Both the position numbers and the translations under genes were made by a program. Below, one piece after another: positions 23,696 through 30,176 of a DNA stretch of 30,176 nt; position 1 is the first letter of the stretch; the number at the start of each line of letters is the position of its first letter. The notes under the pieces were generated by a model. That model was not told the DNA's origin. It worked only from the letters and a program-made list of their open reading frames with translations, and did not search any database. Source of the DNA: VAXT01 sp964591295 (lineage in GTDB: Bacteria; Actinomycetota; Thermoleophilia; Gaiellales; Gaiellaceae); assembly GCA_964591295.1 (NCBI GenBank), contig CAZQAG010000024.1, positions 1 to 30,176 on the forward strand, given 5' to 3'.

Positions 23696-24659
23696 GCCGG
23701 GAGAACGCCTTTTGCGCATCTTCCACTTTGCTCGTGTCGCCGACCCAGGCCTTGAGCGCCGGCGCCTGGAGCGCCCGCCCGTACGAGAACGAGAGCTCCC
23801 ACGGATGCGGCTCGCGCGAGTTCATCGCGTTGAGCCGCCTCGTCGCGTCCTCGTCCGACTGCCCGCCCGAGAGGAAGACGATCCCCGGCACTGCGGCCGG
23901 CACGGCGTTCTCCAGGCACTTGATCGTCAGCTCCGCGACCTGGTCGTCGTCGGCCTGTTCGGCGCAGTCGTAGCCCGACAGGACCATGTTCGGCTTGAGC
24001 AGCATCCCCTCCCGGTCGACGCGCTGATCGAAGAGCTCGGTGAAGACGGCTTGCTGCGTTCTGATGGTGACGTGGTAGCTCGTGTCGATCGTGTGGTCCC
24101 CGTCCATCAGCACTTCCGGCTCGACGATCGGAACCAGACCGGCTTCCTGCGAGAGGGCGGCGTACCGGGCGAGCGCGTGGGCGTTCGTCCAGATGCAGTA
24201 GTCGCTCGGAATCTCCGGCCCGATCGAGAGCACCGCGCGCCACTTCGTGAAGCGCGCGCCGAGCTCGTAGTACTCCTCGAGCCGCTCGCGCAGGCCGTCG
24301 AGCCCTTCGGTAACAGTCTCGCCTTCGGCGCCCGCCAGGGGCTTCGCGCCCTTGTCGACCTTGATCCCGGGAACGATTCCGCGGCTCTCCAGCAACCGAG
24401 GAAAAGGAGTTCCGTCGGACGCGGACTGGCGGATCGTCTCGTCATAGAGGATCACGCCGCTGATGAATTCCTCGGCGCCCGGTGTGGTGAAGAGGAGCTC
24501 GCGGTAGGCGCGCCGGTTGTCCTCGGTCGACTCGACGCCGATCGAGTCGAAGCGCTTCTTGATCGTGCCGTCGCTCTCGTCCGCCGCGAGGATGCCTTTC
24601 CCTTCGGCGACGAGCGTCCGTGCGATCGTCTCCAGGTCGTGCTCGGTCATGGTCGCCAT
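23625..24659 (-). CDS. fba: Class I fructose-bisphosphate aldolase
   Basis: The 344-residue Schiff-base aldolase splits fructose 1,6-bisphosphate into two triose phosphates and also acts in reverse. Recognised segments are GKGILAADESDGTIKKRFDS, FTKWRAVLSIG with Lys140, VPIVEPEVLMDGDHTID (Glu180, Glu182), the Schiff-base Lys222 in GMLLKPNMVLSGYD, VFLSGGQSDEDATRRLNAMN and LSFSYGRALQAPALKAW. This is the animal-type class I enzyme, less common in bacteria than class II. The ATG at 24659 has AGAGAGGAG upstream; the minus -10 candidate GATAAT is at 24692-24687. It is encoded opposite glpX and the glycolytic block. Confidence 0.95.
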   Translation of the reverse strand: MATMTEHDLETIARTLVAEGKGILAADESDGTIKKRFDSIGVESTEDNRRAYRELLFTTPGAEEFISGVILYDETIRQSASDGTPFPRLLESRGIVPGIKVDKGAKPLAGAEGETVTEGLDGLRERLEEYYELGARFTKWRAVLSIGPEIPSDYCIWTNAHALARYAALSQEAGLVPIVEPEVLMDGDHTIDTSYHVTIRTQQAVFTELFDQRVDREGMLLKPNMVLSGYDCAEQADDDQVAELTIKCLENAVPAAVPGIVFLSGGQSDEDATRRLNAMNSREPHPWELSFSYGRALQAPALKAWVGDTSKVEDAQKAFSRRAKFNGAARSGSYAPEWETSSLA

Positions 24660-24686
24660 GGTGCTCCTCTCTGGTCGTCTCCCGGG

Positions 24687-24698
24687 ATTATCTATCCT
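24687..24698. promoter_or_regulatory. Back-to-back -10 elements for fba and tRNA-Gly
   Basis: GATAAT (minus, 24692-24687) faces fba, and TATCCT (plus, 24693-24698) faces the tRNA 12 bases downstream. They abut, so the two promoters share DNA. Confidence 0.45.
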
Positions 24699-24709
24699 GA
24701 AGAGCCTTC

Positions 24710-24782
24710 GCGGACGTAGCTCAGTTGGTAGAGCATCAGCTTCCCAAGCTGAGGGTCGCGGGTTCGATCCCCGTCGTCCGCT
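24710..24782 (+). tRNA. tRNA-Gly (anticodon CCC)
   Basis: The acceptor stem GCGGACG pairs with CGTCCGC. The D-arm AGCTCAGTTGGTAGAGC, the anticodon arm TCAGC-TTCCCAA-GCTGA (anticodon CCC) and the T-arm with GTTCGATCC are all present. The discriminator base is T and CCA is not encoded. Confidence 0.95.
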
Positions 24783-24804
24783 CTCGCATTTGACCTGGGC
24801 CGTA

Positions 24805-24843
24805 AGTGCTTTGTAAACCCCGTTTGCTGGGGGTTTTAGCACT
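24805..24843. terminator. Intrinsic terminator hairpin after tRNA-Gly and the HIT gene
   Basis: AAACCCC and GGGGTTT form a stem around a short loop, followed by TTTT. An outer AGTGCT/AGCACT pair extends it. It separates the tRNA from the convergent HIT gene and could work in both directions. Confidence 0.6.
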
Positions 24844-24866
24844 GTTTGTAACGGACACCACCTTCC

Positions 24867-25349
24867 TCACGTCGGCCAGGCGTCGGCCAGCTTTCGGCGA
24901 GTCTCGGCCAGATGCTCGGGAAGGACCTTCACGTCTGCGAGCACCGGCATGAAGTTCGTGTCACCCGCCCAGCGAGGGACGAGATGGAGATGAACGTGGT
25001 CGGTAATGCCCGCGCCGGCGATGCGACCGAGGTTCCAGCCGAGGTTGTAGCCCTGAGGCTCGAATACCTGGGCAAGGGCGCCGATGCCCTGATCGGCGAG
25101 GCGGTGAATCTCCAGGGCCTCTTCGTCGGCGAGCTCCGCGAACTCTCCGAGATGACGCACGGGAGCAATGAGCAGATGTCCGGACGTATAGGGGAACTTG
25201 TTCAGGAGGACGAACGCGTTCCGTCCTCGGTGCACGACGAGGCCCTCGTCGTCGTCGCCCTCGTGGGCGAGGCAGAAGATGCAGCCCTTCTGCTCGTCGG
25301 CGCTGCCGACGTACTCGAGCCGCCACGGAGCCCAGAGCGGATGGGTCAC
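24867..25349 (-). CDS. HIT-family hydrolase / Ap4A phosphorylase-like protein
   Basis: The 160-residue protein has the histidine triad HVHLHLVPRW (His118, His120, His122), with His120 expected to form the nucleotidyl intermediate. The upstream CIFC (Cys23, Cys26) is the zinc-type pair seen in actinobacterial homologs. LLNKFPYTSGHLLIAPVRHL is the usual substrate-binding strand. Family members hydrolyse or phosphorolyse AMP conjugates such as diadenosine tetraphosphate. GTG 25349 gives the typical HPLWAPWRLEYV opening. A TACAAG sequence seven bases upstream is an imperfect -10 box. Confidence 0.9.
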   Translation of the reverse strand: MTHPLWAPWRLEYVGSADEQKGCIFCLAHEGDDDEGLVVHRGRNAFVLLNKFPYTSGHLLIAPVRHLGEFAELADEEALEIHRLADQGIGALAQVFEPQGYNLGWNLGRIAGAGITDHVHLHLVPRWAGDTNFMPVLADVKVLPEHLAETRRKLADAWPT

Positions 25350-25389
25350 GAGTCCGCTTGTATCAGGACGAGGCCGCCGGTGGAGCAGG

Positions 25390-25395
25390 TAGCGT
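25390..25395 (+). promoter_or_regulatory. -10 box of the RTX-repeat gene
   Basis: TAGCGT followed by seven bases and the GTG at 25403, with no ribosome site between. Confidence 0.5.
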
Positions 25396-25402
25396 TCCCC
25401 AC

Positions 25403-26350
25403 GTGAACCGAGCTGGGGTCGCAGTACTCGTGGGGGTCGTGGCTGCGCTGGGCGGCGCCTCGTCGGTGCAGGCAACCCACGATCCGGCTACCGAGTGCTT
25501 CGGTATCAGCCAGACGATTGTCGGGACGCCTGCGAACGAGGTCATCACCGGCACCGCGGGCAACGACGTGATCAAGGCGGGCGCGGGCGACGACACGATC
25601 GACGGCGCCGGCGGCGACGACATCATCTGCGGTGAGGACGGTAACGACACGATCACGGGCGGCCCGGGCGACGACGCGATCTCGGGCGGTGCCGGCGACG
25701 ACAACTTGGACGGCGGTGAGAATCCGGACGGCGAGGATTTCGACATCGCCTTCTTCGATTTCTCGCCCGCGGGCGTGACGGCAGACCTCGCCATGAACAC
25801 CGCTACGGGGTGGGGCACCGACGCGATCGCCAACTTCGAGGGCCTCGCCGGGTCCCCTCACGACGACGTGCTGACCGGCGACGCGAGCATCAACCTGCTC
25901 GACGGCCGGGCGGGCAACGACACCCTTTCGGGAGGAGCGGGAGACGATGGACTGGACGGGGACGCCGGCAACGACATCCTCGACGGCGGGCCGGGCGTGG
26001 ACCTCGTCTTCTACGACTACTCGCCGAACGCGGTCGTCGCCAGCCTCTCCTCCCGCAGGGCCCGCGGCTGGGGAACGGACACGTTGCGCGCTGTCGAGGA
26101 CCTCCACGGCTCGCAGCGCAGCGACGTCCTCATCGGGAACGGCGGGCCGAACGTTCTGAACGGGCACAAGGGCAGCGACCGGATCATGGGCGGCGGCGGC
26201 AGGGACCGGATCCTGGGCGAGGCCGGCTCCGACCGGCTCTTCGGCGGGCCGGGGCGCGATCGCCTCGTCGGCGGGCTCGGCAAGGACTACGTCGACGGCG
26301 GCAGCAGTCGGGACGTCTGCATCGGCGAGCGCAAGCGCCGCTGCCCCTGA
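25403..26350 (+). CDS. Secreted RTX / hemolysin-type calcium-binding repeat protein
   Basis: The 315-residue protein starts with a signal peptide (MNRAGVAVLVGVVAALGGAS, cleavage near VQA). It then carries three blocks of glycine-aspartate nonapeptides of the GGxGxDxLx type (GTAGNDVIKAGAGDDTIDGA and onward, GRAGNDTLSGGAGDDGLDGD, GGGGRDRILGEAGSDRLFGG). Such repeats fold into calcium-filled parallel beta-rolls. Two related spacers (FFDFSPAGVTADLAMNTATG and FYDYSPNAVVASLSSRRARG, each followed by WGTDxxxxxE.L.GS) separate the blocks, so a larger unit is duplicated. There is no catalytic domain, and no type I secretion genes are nearby. A start at 25358 is possible, but GTG 25403 fits both the signal peptide and the promoter. 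Confidence 0.88.
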   Translation: MNRAGVAVLVGVVAALGGASSVQATHDPATECFGISQTIVGTPANEVITGTAGNDVIKAGAGDDTIDGAGGDDIICGEDGNDTITGGPGDDAISGGAGDDNLDGGENPDGEDFDIAFFDFSPAGVTADLAMNTATGWGTDAIANFEGLAGSPHDDVLTGDASINLLDGRAGNDTLSGGAGDDGLDGDAGNDILDGGPGVDLVFYDYSPNAVVASLSSRRARGWGTDTLRAVEDLHGSQRSDVLIGNGGPNVLNGHKGSDRIMGGGGRDRILGEAGSDRLFGGPGRDRLVGGLGKDYVDGGSSRDVCIGERKRRCP

Positions 26351-26450
26351 GACTCAGCAATCGTCGGTTGGAGAGTCTGGGCTGCCCGGTTCGCAACCGC
26401 GCTACCCTCACTTGCGTAGGTGGGTGCAAAGCCGCAACGGGGGAGGAGCC

Positions 26451-27164
26451 ATGAACCGCTTGCCAATCGTATTCTCGTCGAGCGCGCTCGTTGTCTCGGT
26501 GCTCGCCACGACCTCGCTCGGGGGAGCCGCCACGGGTGCGGTGCGGAGCGGCGTGAGCAAAGCGACGGCAGCAGTGCGTTCCACAACCGCGACGCCCGCT
26601 GCACAGCGGCCGGTGCGCGGCCCACGAGGGCCTCGGGGCCGGAGAGGCCCGCGCGGACTTGTTGGGCCGGTTGGGCCGGTTGGACCGGTTGGGCCAGAGG
26701 GCCAGCCAGGCGTTGACGGCGAGCAAGGTCCGGACGGCGAGATCGGCCCGCAGGGTGTACAAGGCCTGCAAGGCCCTCCCGGCCCCTTCCCGGAAGGCGA
26801 CCTGCCGAGCGGCAAGACCCTTCGGGGCACCTTCCACATGGGTGACCTCTCGGACGCCTCGGGGCCGAACCTTGCAACGAGCGAGATCTCGTTCGGCTTC
26901 CGGTTCGCATCCGCACCGGTCCCGCACTTCATTCAAGACGGTACGGGCCCGCCGCCGGAATGTCCGGGTACCTCGGTCGACCCGGAAGCGCTCCCGGGCC
27001 ATCTGTGCGTCTACGAGGTCCAGGCGCTTCGTGCAGGCACACGAGGCGTGAACGGACCGGACGGCGACGAGAGCACGTATCGGTTCGGCGCGCGGCTCTT
27101 CGTCCTTTCCTCGGCGTCCGGGCTCTTCTGGAGCATGGGCACCTGGGCGGCGACGTCGCCGTAA
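26451..27164 (+). CDS. Secreted collagen-like (GXY-repeat) protein
   Basis: The 237-residue protein begins with a signal peptide (MNRLPIVFSSSALVVSVLAT). A run of Gly-X-Y triplets follows over roughly residues 55-113 (GPRGPRGRRGPRGLVGPVGP, then VGPEGQPGVDGEQGPDGEIG), and finally a C-terminal globular part with two cysteines (PPPECPGTS, GHLCVYEVQALRA). The triplet region should form a collagen triple helix; the end domain may trimerise it. Bacterial homologs are surface or spore-coat proteins, but no function is proven. GGGGGAGGAG is a strong ribosome site before the ATG. Confidence 0.82.
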   Translation: MNRLPIVFSSSALVVSVLATTSLGGAATGAVRSGVSKATAAVRSTTATPAAQRPVRGPRGPRGRRGPRGLVGPVGPVGPVGPEGQPGVDGEQGPDGEIGPQGVQGLQGPPGPFPEGDLPSGKTLRGTFHMGDLSDASGPNLATSEISFGFRFASAPVPHFIQDGTGPPPECPGTSVDPEALPGHLCVYEVQALRAGTRGVNGPDGDESTYRFGARLFVLSSASGLFWSMGTWAATSP

Positions 27165-27183
27165 GCAGGACCGGGCCCGCTGG

Positions 27184-28170
27184 TCAGATCCAGCGCTTGT
27201 AGCGGAAGAACCCGACCATCGCGGTCACGACGGCGGCCATCGCCCCGAGGATGAGCCAGAACGCAGCGGTCGTCCCCTCGCCGGGGAAGAGGACGTTCAT
27301 CCCGAAGAGCCCCGTGATCACGGTCAACGGGAGCATCGTCACGCTGATGATCGTCAGCAGGCGCAGAACGTCGTTCTGCCGGTGAGCAATCGCCGCCTCG
27401 TTCGTGCTCTCGAGGGCCTCGACGACCTCCTTGTAGTTGTCCAGCAGGTCCCAGATCCGCTCCGACGCGTCCACGATGTCGTCGAAGTAGAGCTCGAGCT
27501 CCTCGGGCAGGAAGCGCTCGATCTTGCGCTCGAGGAGACGGAGTGTGGGCCGCTGCGGCTTGATGATCTTGCGGAACGAGATGATCTCCTGCTTCGCGCG
27601 CGAGATGTCGCGCACGATCTCCTCGAACCGAGCCTCGTCGATGTCGTCCTCGATCGAGTCGAGCTTGTGCCCGATCTTGTCCAGGATCGGGAAGCAGTAG
27701 TCGAAGAGGTCGTCGAGGACGTGGTAGAGGAGGTAGCCGGACCCCTTCGCAAAGAGGTTCTCTCGCAGCTTCTGATCGTCCAGGCATCTCTGGAAGAGTC
27801 GAGTGACGGGGAGAAGCTCGACGTTCGGGAGAGTGACGAGATAGCCGGGGCCGAGGAAGACGTCGAGCTCGGCCGCGTTCAGCCGCTGGACCGCCTTGTC
27901 GTAGAAAGGAAAGTGGAGGACAGCGAACAGATAGTCCGGGTACTCGTCGACCTTCGGCCGCTGGCGCTTCGAGAGCACGTCCTCGACGTCGAGCGGATGC
28001 CAGCCGAACCGCTCTGCGAGTGTGGTCGCGCTCTCGTGGTTGGGAGCGTCGAGATGGATCCAGATGAGGCCGTTGGCGGAGAGCTCAGCGGGCTCGCGGC
28101 GTGCGGCGACGACCGGCTCGTCGGCCTGGGTGCGCGAGCGCGGGCGCTTGATGCGGGGCAGGCTGGGCAT
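27184..28170 (-). CDS. corA: CorA-family divalent cation transporter
   Basis: The 328-residue protein has the CorA layout: a soluble N-terminal funnel (GLIWIHLDAPNHESATTLAE, then FGWHPLDVEDVL), a long helix (DRLEEI-type charged stretch around FDYCFPILDKIGHKLDSIED), and two C-terminal transmembrane helices. The pore signature GMN is in LTVITGLFGMNVLFPGEG, and a basic RYKRWI tail follows. It works as a pentamer moving Mg2+ (or Co2+/Ni2+) across the inner membrane. The ATG start fits the family. It ends 20 bases from the collagen-like gene, tail to tail. Confidence 0.93.
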   Translation of the reverse strand: MPSLPRIKRPRSRTQADEPVVAARREPAELSANGLIWIHLDAPNHESATTLAERFGWHPLDVEDVLSKRQRPKVDEYPDYLFAVLHFPFYDKAVQRLNAAELDVFLGPGYLVTLPNVELLPVTRLFQRCLDDQKLRENLFAKGSGYLLYHVLDDLFDYCFPILDKIGHKLDSIEDDIDEARFEEIVRDISRAKQEIISFRKIIKPQRPTLRLLERKIERFLPEELELYFDDIVDASERIWDLLDNYKEVVEALESTNEAAIAHRQNDVLRLLTIISVTMLPLTVITGLFGMNVLFPGEGTTAAFWLILGAMAAVVTAMVGFFRYKRWI

Positions 28171-28248
28171 CGGTACTGATGGGGTCGTCGACCGTCATTT
28201 CTCCTTTCGCCATGGTACCCCCGAAGCCTGGCTGCCACGACCTCTAGT

Positions 28249-29025
28249 TCAGGGTCGCCTAACGCGTCCGAAGAGCGCGGCCCATTGCCGTGCGTCGAGA
28301 TCACGGGCGCGAGCATCAGGGGCGAACCCGAGTCTGGGCGCAAGCCGCTTCAGCTCCAGAGAATTGAGACGCGAGCCGAGAGCTGCGCGCAGCGGTACCC
28401 GTGCGCCGAATGCTCTCGAGAGGAACGCCCAGTACTCGTCGGCTTGGTCTTCCGCGACGAGCGGTTGAGCCCGCCGCTGGAAGCGCATGATCCCGGCATC
28501 AACGCTCGGTGGAGGCGAGAAGGCCGAGCGGGCAAGCCGCCCAGCGACCGCGACGTCGTACCAGGCTCGCCAGTACGTGCTCTTGAGCGTCGCCGGCCAA
28601 ACCGCGGCGTGCTTCTCGGCGAATTCCCATTGCACGATCGCGTCCACTCGTCGCAACGCACCCCGTGGATCGCGTAACAGTCGGCTCAGGATCGCTCCGG
28701 AGCCCGCAAACGGAAGGTTCGCGACGACTGAGAACGGGCGCGCGGGCCAATTCCAATCCAGAACATCTGTTTCGAGCACGTCGACGCGGCTCTCTCCGGT
28801 GAAGCGCCGCCGCAGCTCGGCGGCGAGCGACGGAGAAAGCTCGAGCGCGACGACTTCGGCGCCGGCGTCGATGAGCGCACGTGTGAGCGCCCCCGTGCCG
28901 GCTCCGATGTCGATCGCGAGATCGCCCGGCGCCACGGCTGCCTCGCGGACGAAGTCGGCTGCGAGTCGGCTGCTACGAAGGAAGTGCCGACCGGGCGCTT
29001 CCCTTGCGGGGCGCCGGACGGCCAC
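28249..29025 (-). CDS. Erm-like rRNA adenine N6-methyltransferase
   Basis: The 258-residue protein belongs to the RsmA/Erm superfamily: GRHFLRSSRLAADFV, the SAM motif DIGAGTGALTRAL (residues 39-51), ALELSPSL, LETDVLDW and the catalytic NLPF (residues 103-106). The opening and the NLPF form look closer to Erm (dimethylation of 23S A2058, macrolide-lincosamide-streptogramin resistance) than to RsmA, but only a tree could settle it. The start is GTG 29025, because an in-frame TGA lies shortly upstream. A -10 box (TAGAAT) at 29056-29051 gives a leader of about 19 bases, which carries a short ORF. Confidence 0.82.
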   Translation of the reverse strand: MAVRRPAREAPGRHFLRSSRLAADFVREAAVAPGDLAIDIGAGTGALTRALIDAGAEVVALELSPSLAAELRRRFTGESRVDVLETDVLDWNWPARPFSVVANLPFAGSGAILSRLLRDPRGALRRVDAIVQWEFAEKHAAVWPATLKSTYWRAWYDVAVAGRLARSAFSPPPSVDAGIMRFQRRAQPLVAEDQADEYWAFLSRAFGARVPLRAALGSRLNSLELKRLAPRLGFAPDARARDLDARQWAALFGRVRRP

Positions 29026-29044
29026 GGAAGACCACCGGGGTCAT
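28973..29044 (-). CDS. Possible leaderless short ORF overlapping the Erm-like start
   Basis: An ATG lies exactly six bases after TAGAAT and opens 23 codons (MTPVVFRGRPAPRKGSARS and a few more) in a different frame, ending 53 bases inside the methyltransferase gene. Position and spacing match the leaderless starts elsewhere in the window. erm genes are often controlled by short leader peptides, but nothing here shows that this one is translated. Confidence 0.35.
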   Translation of the reverse strand: MTPVVFRGRPAPRKGSARSALPS

Positions 29045-29050
29045 AGTCGG

Positions 29051-29056
29051 ATTCTA
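29051..29056 (-). promoter_or_regulatory. -10 box of the Erm-like gene
   Basis: TAGAAT on the minus strand, six bases before the short ORF ATG and 25 bases before the methyltransferase GTG. Confidence 0.5.
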
Positions 29057-29123
29057 CGTGTCATTGGGGACGGGGCTTGTCGGCCGCAGCGCGGCTTCCC
29101 GGCAAATGCGCGGCGATGCAGGT

Positions 29124-29129
29124 TAGGGT
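29124..29129 (+). promoter_or_regulatory. -10 box of the 29136 gene, leaderless start
   Basis: TAGGGT followed by exactly six bases and the ATG at 29136. Confidence 0.55.
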
Positions 29130-29135
29130 CGTGCA

Positions 29136-29519
29136 ATGGGAATCCGAAACAAACTCGAGAAGAACGTTCAGCCGCACGTGGAGCCGGGGGAGACCCTGCA
29201 AGCCGCCTTTCCGGCGCAGGGCGGGCTCAATCCGTGGTTGATCGTCTTCACCGGCTACCTGATCTTCATGTGGCTGGCGAAGTACGTGATCGTCGCGGTG
29301 ACGGACCGGCGCATTCTCGTCTTCAAGGCGAGCCCACTCGCGACGACCAAGCCGAAGGAGCTGCTGGGCACCTTCCCGCGCGAAACCCGCTTCGGCCCGG
29401 TCTCAGGCATCTTCGGGAAAATTGAGCTCGGCGGGACGAAGTACTACGTGCATCGGCGGTTTCACAAGGAAGTCGAGGCAGCCGATGCCGCTCCGGCCAC
29501 CGCCGCACCTGGGAGCTAG
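29136..29519 (+). CDS. Small PH-like domain membrane protein
   Basis: The 127-residue protein reads GIRNKLEKNVQPHVEPGETL, a hydrophobic stretch (WLIVFTGYLIFMWLAKYVI), then VAVTDRRILVFKASPLATTK and a basic C-terminal half. VxVTDRRI.VF is the usual core of bacterial PH-like domains. I infer a membrane-associated PH protein of unknown role. The ATG follows its -10 box by six bases. The next gene lies 15 bases downstream and has its own ribosome site, so the two may be co-transcribed. Confidence 0.7.
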   Translation: MGIRNKLEKNVQPHVEPGETLQAAFPAQGGLNPWLIVFTGYLIFMWLAKYVIVAVTDRRILVFKASPLATTKPKELLGTFPRETRFGPVSGIFGKIELGGTKYYVHRRFHKEVEAADAAPATAAPGS

Positions 29520-29534
29520 AGGGGAGGTAGCGCG

Positions 29535-29837
29535 ATGTATGGACGGCTAACCATCATCGACGGTAGCCCTGACCGCTTGGATTTGCTTCCCGAGCCTCAG
29601 GAACAAGTGATTGCTCCCGACGAGATGCCGGGCCTACGTGCTCTGTACTGCCTGATCGATCCCTCGACCGGTCAGGGTGCTTCGCTGTCGATTTGGGACA
29701 CCCGCGAAGCAATGGAAGAGAGCGAGGGGCGCGCGGAGCAGCAGCGGCACCAGGCTGAAGAAACCGGCGGCGGCAAGGTCGTCAGCACCTACCGGATGGA
29801 AGTCGTGAACGCTCTCTACGAGCGGCGAACACCCTAG
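29535..29837 (+). CDS. Small dimeric alpha-beta barrel (ABM/EthD-like) protein
   Basis: The 100-residue protein (YGRLTIIDGSPDRLDLLPEP, then LRALYCLIDPSTGQGASLSI, WDTREAMEESEGRAEQQ) resembles the antibiotic-biosynthesis-monooxygenase or stress-responsive barrel fold. This fold is used by very different enzymes and I see no catalytic residue to assign a function. GGGGAGG precedes the ATG. Confidence 0.6.
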   Translation: MYGRLTIIDGSPDRLDLLPEPQEQVIAPDEMPGLRALYCLIDPSTGQGASLSIWDTREAMEESEGRAEQQRHQAEETGGGKVVSTYRMEVVNALYERRTP

Positions 29838-29855
29838 AGAGGCAGGACTCCTCAC

Positions 29856-29989
29856 GAAATGCCTCTCGGTTTCCTGACGCGGCGCGAGGCGGCGGCGGAG
29901 CCGGGCTCTGTCCGGCGGGAGCCCGCAGCCGGTCATGGAAGTGGGGCGGAGCGGTCCCTCGAGGAAGTGCCCCTCGGTTTCCTGACGCG
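29856..29989. repeat. 26-bp direct repeat pair
   Basis: Copies at 29856-29881 and 29964-29989 differ at two bases and share CTCGGTTTCCTGACGCG. The offset is 108 bases. Confidence 0.65.
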
Positions 29990-30118
29990 TCGCTGAGTTC
30001 CCGTATGCCGGTGGGACAGTGTTAGGCCACACGGCCCGCCGGCTGGAGGGGGCTCAGCGGCGCGAGGCAGGCCCGGAGCCGGGCTCCGCCCGGCGGGAGG
30101 GCCTGCCGGTCAGGGAAG
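29879..30118. repeat. About 62-bp GC-rich repeat pair with hairpin
   Basis: Copies at 29879-29941 and 30057-30118 share GCGGCGCGAGGC, GGAGCCGGGCTC, CCGGCGGGAG and GCCGGTCA.GGAAG. In the second copy GGCAGGCCC pairs with GGGCCTGCC around an inner CCGGG/CCCGG stem. Confidence 0.6.
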
Positions 30119-30123
30119 CGAGA

Positions 30124-30176
30124 TGGGCGGTGCAAGGCTCGAACTTGCGACCCCCTGCTTGTAAGGCAGGTGCTCT
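30124..30176 (-). tRNA. tRNA-Val (anticodon TAC), 5' part beyond window
   Basis: On the minus strand the anticodon arm CCTGC-CTTACAA-GCAGG gives anticodon TAC, the T-arm is GCAAG-TTCGAGC-CTTGC, and the 3' acceptor strand is ACCGCCC with discriminator A. The D-arm and 5' acceptor strand lie past the edge. Confidence 0.9.

Larger units (their letters stand above)
29838..30123. other. Gene-free repeat-rich interval before tRNA-Val
   Basis: No coding frame is convincing. The space holds two dispersed repeat pairs, including an imperfect hairpin unit near 30067-30108, and ends at the tRNA. Confidence 0.6.

Noticed and set aside
25533..26345. Possible CRISPR-like or tandem DNA repeat
   Set aside because: The periodicity comes from RTX nonapeptide codons; units vary in sequence and there are no unique spacers.
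26184..27002. Minus-strand proline-rich frame opposite the collagen-like gene
   Set aside because: Pro-rich sequence is what GXY codons give on the reverse strand; the plus strand has the signal peptide and ribosome site.

Overview
The window reads as chromosomal DNA from a high-GC actinobacterium. Pieces that point there are whiA, coproheme decarboxylase (HemQ), class II fructose-bisphosphatase (GlpX), very frequent GTG starts, and the actinobacterial order uvrC ... whiA ... gap-pgk-tpiA. Two paralogous secreted clan-A glycosidase-like proteins, the compact gene style and frequent leaderless starts suggest a deep-branching class such as Thermoleophilia (Gaiellales/Solirubrobacterales). That placement is an inference from remembered protein style, not from a search.

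Layout. 1-1701 (minus): a hemQ fragment and a glycosidase-like protein. 1716-9509: uvrC, an AT-richer lipoprotein gene, a membrane flippase/synthase-like gene, a small possibly damaged gene, pruA, a secreted Hcp-like protein, ogt and whiA. 9510-9851: no gene, but stem-loops and REP-like palindromes. 9852-11324: a second glycosidase-like paralog. 11400-17382: the glycolytic block gap, (frameshifted lipoprotein gene, stress-protein-like gene), pgk, tpiA, gpmI. pgk-tpiA-gpmI are tightly packed or overlapping. 17400-20237: an ECF sigma factor, a phosphoesterase, an M48 protease and a DUF3467 protein. 20255-24659: argS, glpX, a small secreted protein, an NTF2-like protein and class I fructose-bisphosphate aldolase. 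24710-30176: tRNA-Gly, a HIT hydrolase, an RTX-repeat protein, a collagen-like protein, CorA, an Erm-like methyltransferase, two small proteins, GC-rich repeats and a truncated tRNA-Val.

Metabolic theme. gap, pgk, tpiA, gpmI, fba and glpX together cover most of the three-carbon and six-carbon steps shared by glycolysis and gluconeogenesis. The genes normally between uvrC and whiA (rapZ, yvcK) are absent here, and unrelated genes sit between uvrC and whiA, whiA and gap, and gap and pgk. A relic of a second gap 3' end at 13594 records one such event.

Most notable signals: (1) many genes start 6-8 bases after a TANNNT -10 box, and two divergent pairs share one symmetric TANNNTA box; (2) a REP-like palindrome sits in frame inside gpmI; (3) the arginyl-tRNA synthetase HIGH motif reads TVAA; (4) a gap C-terminus relic differs from gap only by synonymous changes; (5) four 11-bp direct repeats resemble an OmpR/PhoB-family operator; (6) a leaderless short ORF overlaps the start of the Erm-like gene; (7) a secreted Hcp-fold protein carries a 12-glycine run and no type VI genes are nearby. 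I see no CRISPR array, complete insertion sequence or prophage.
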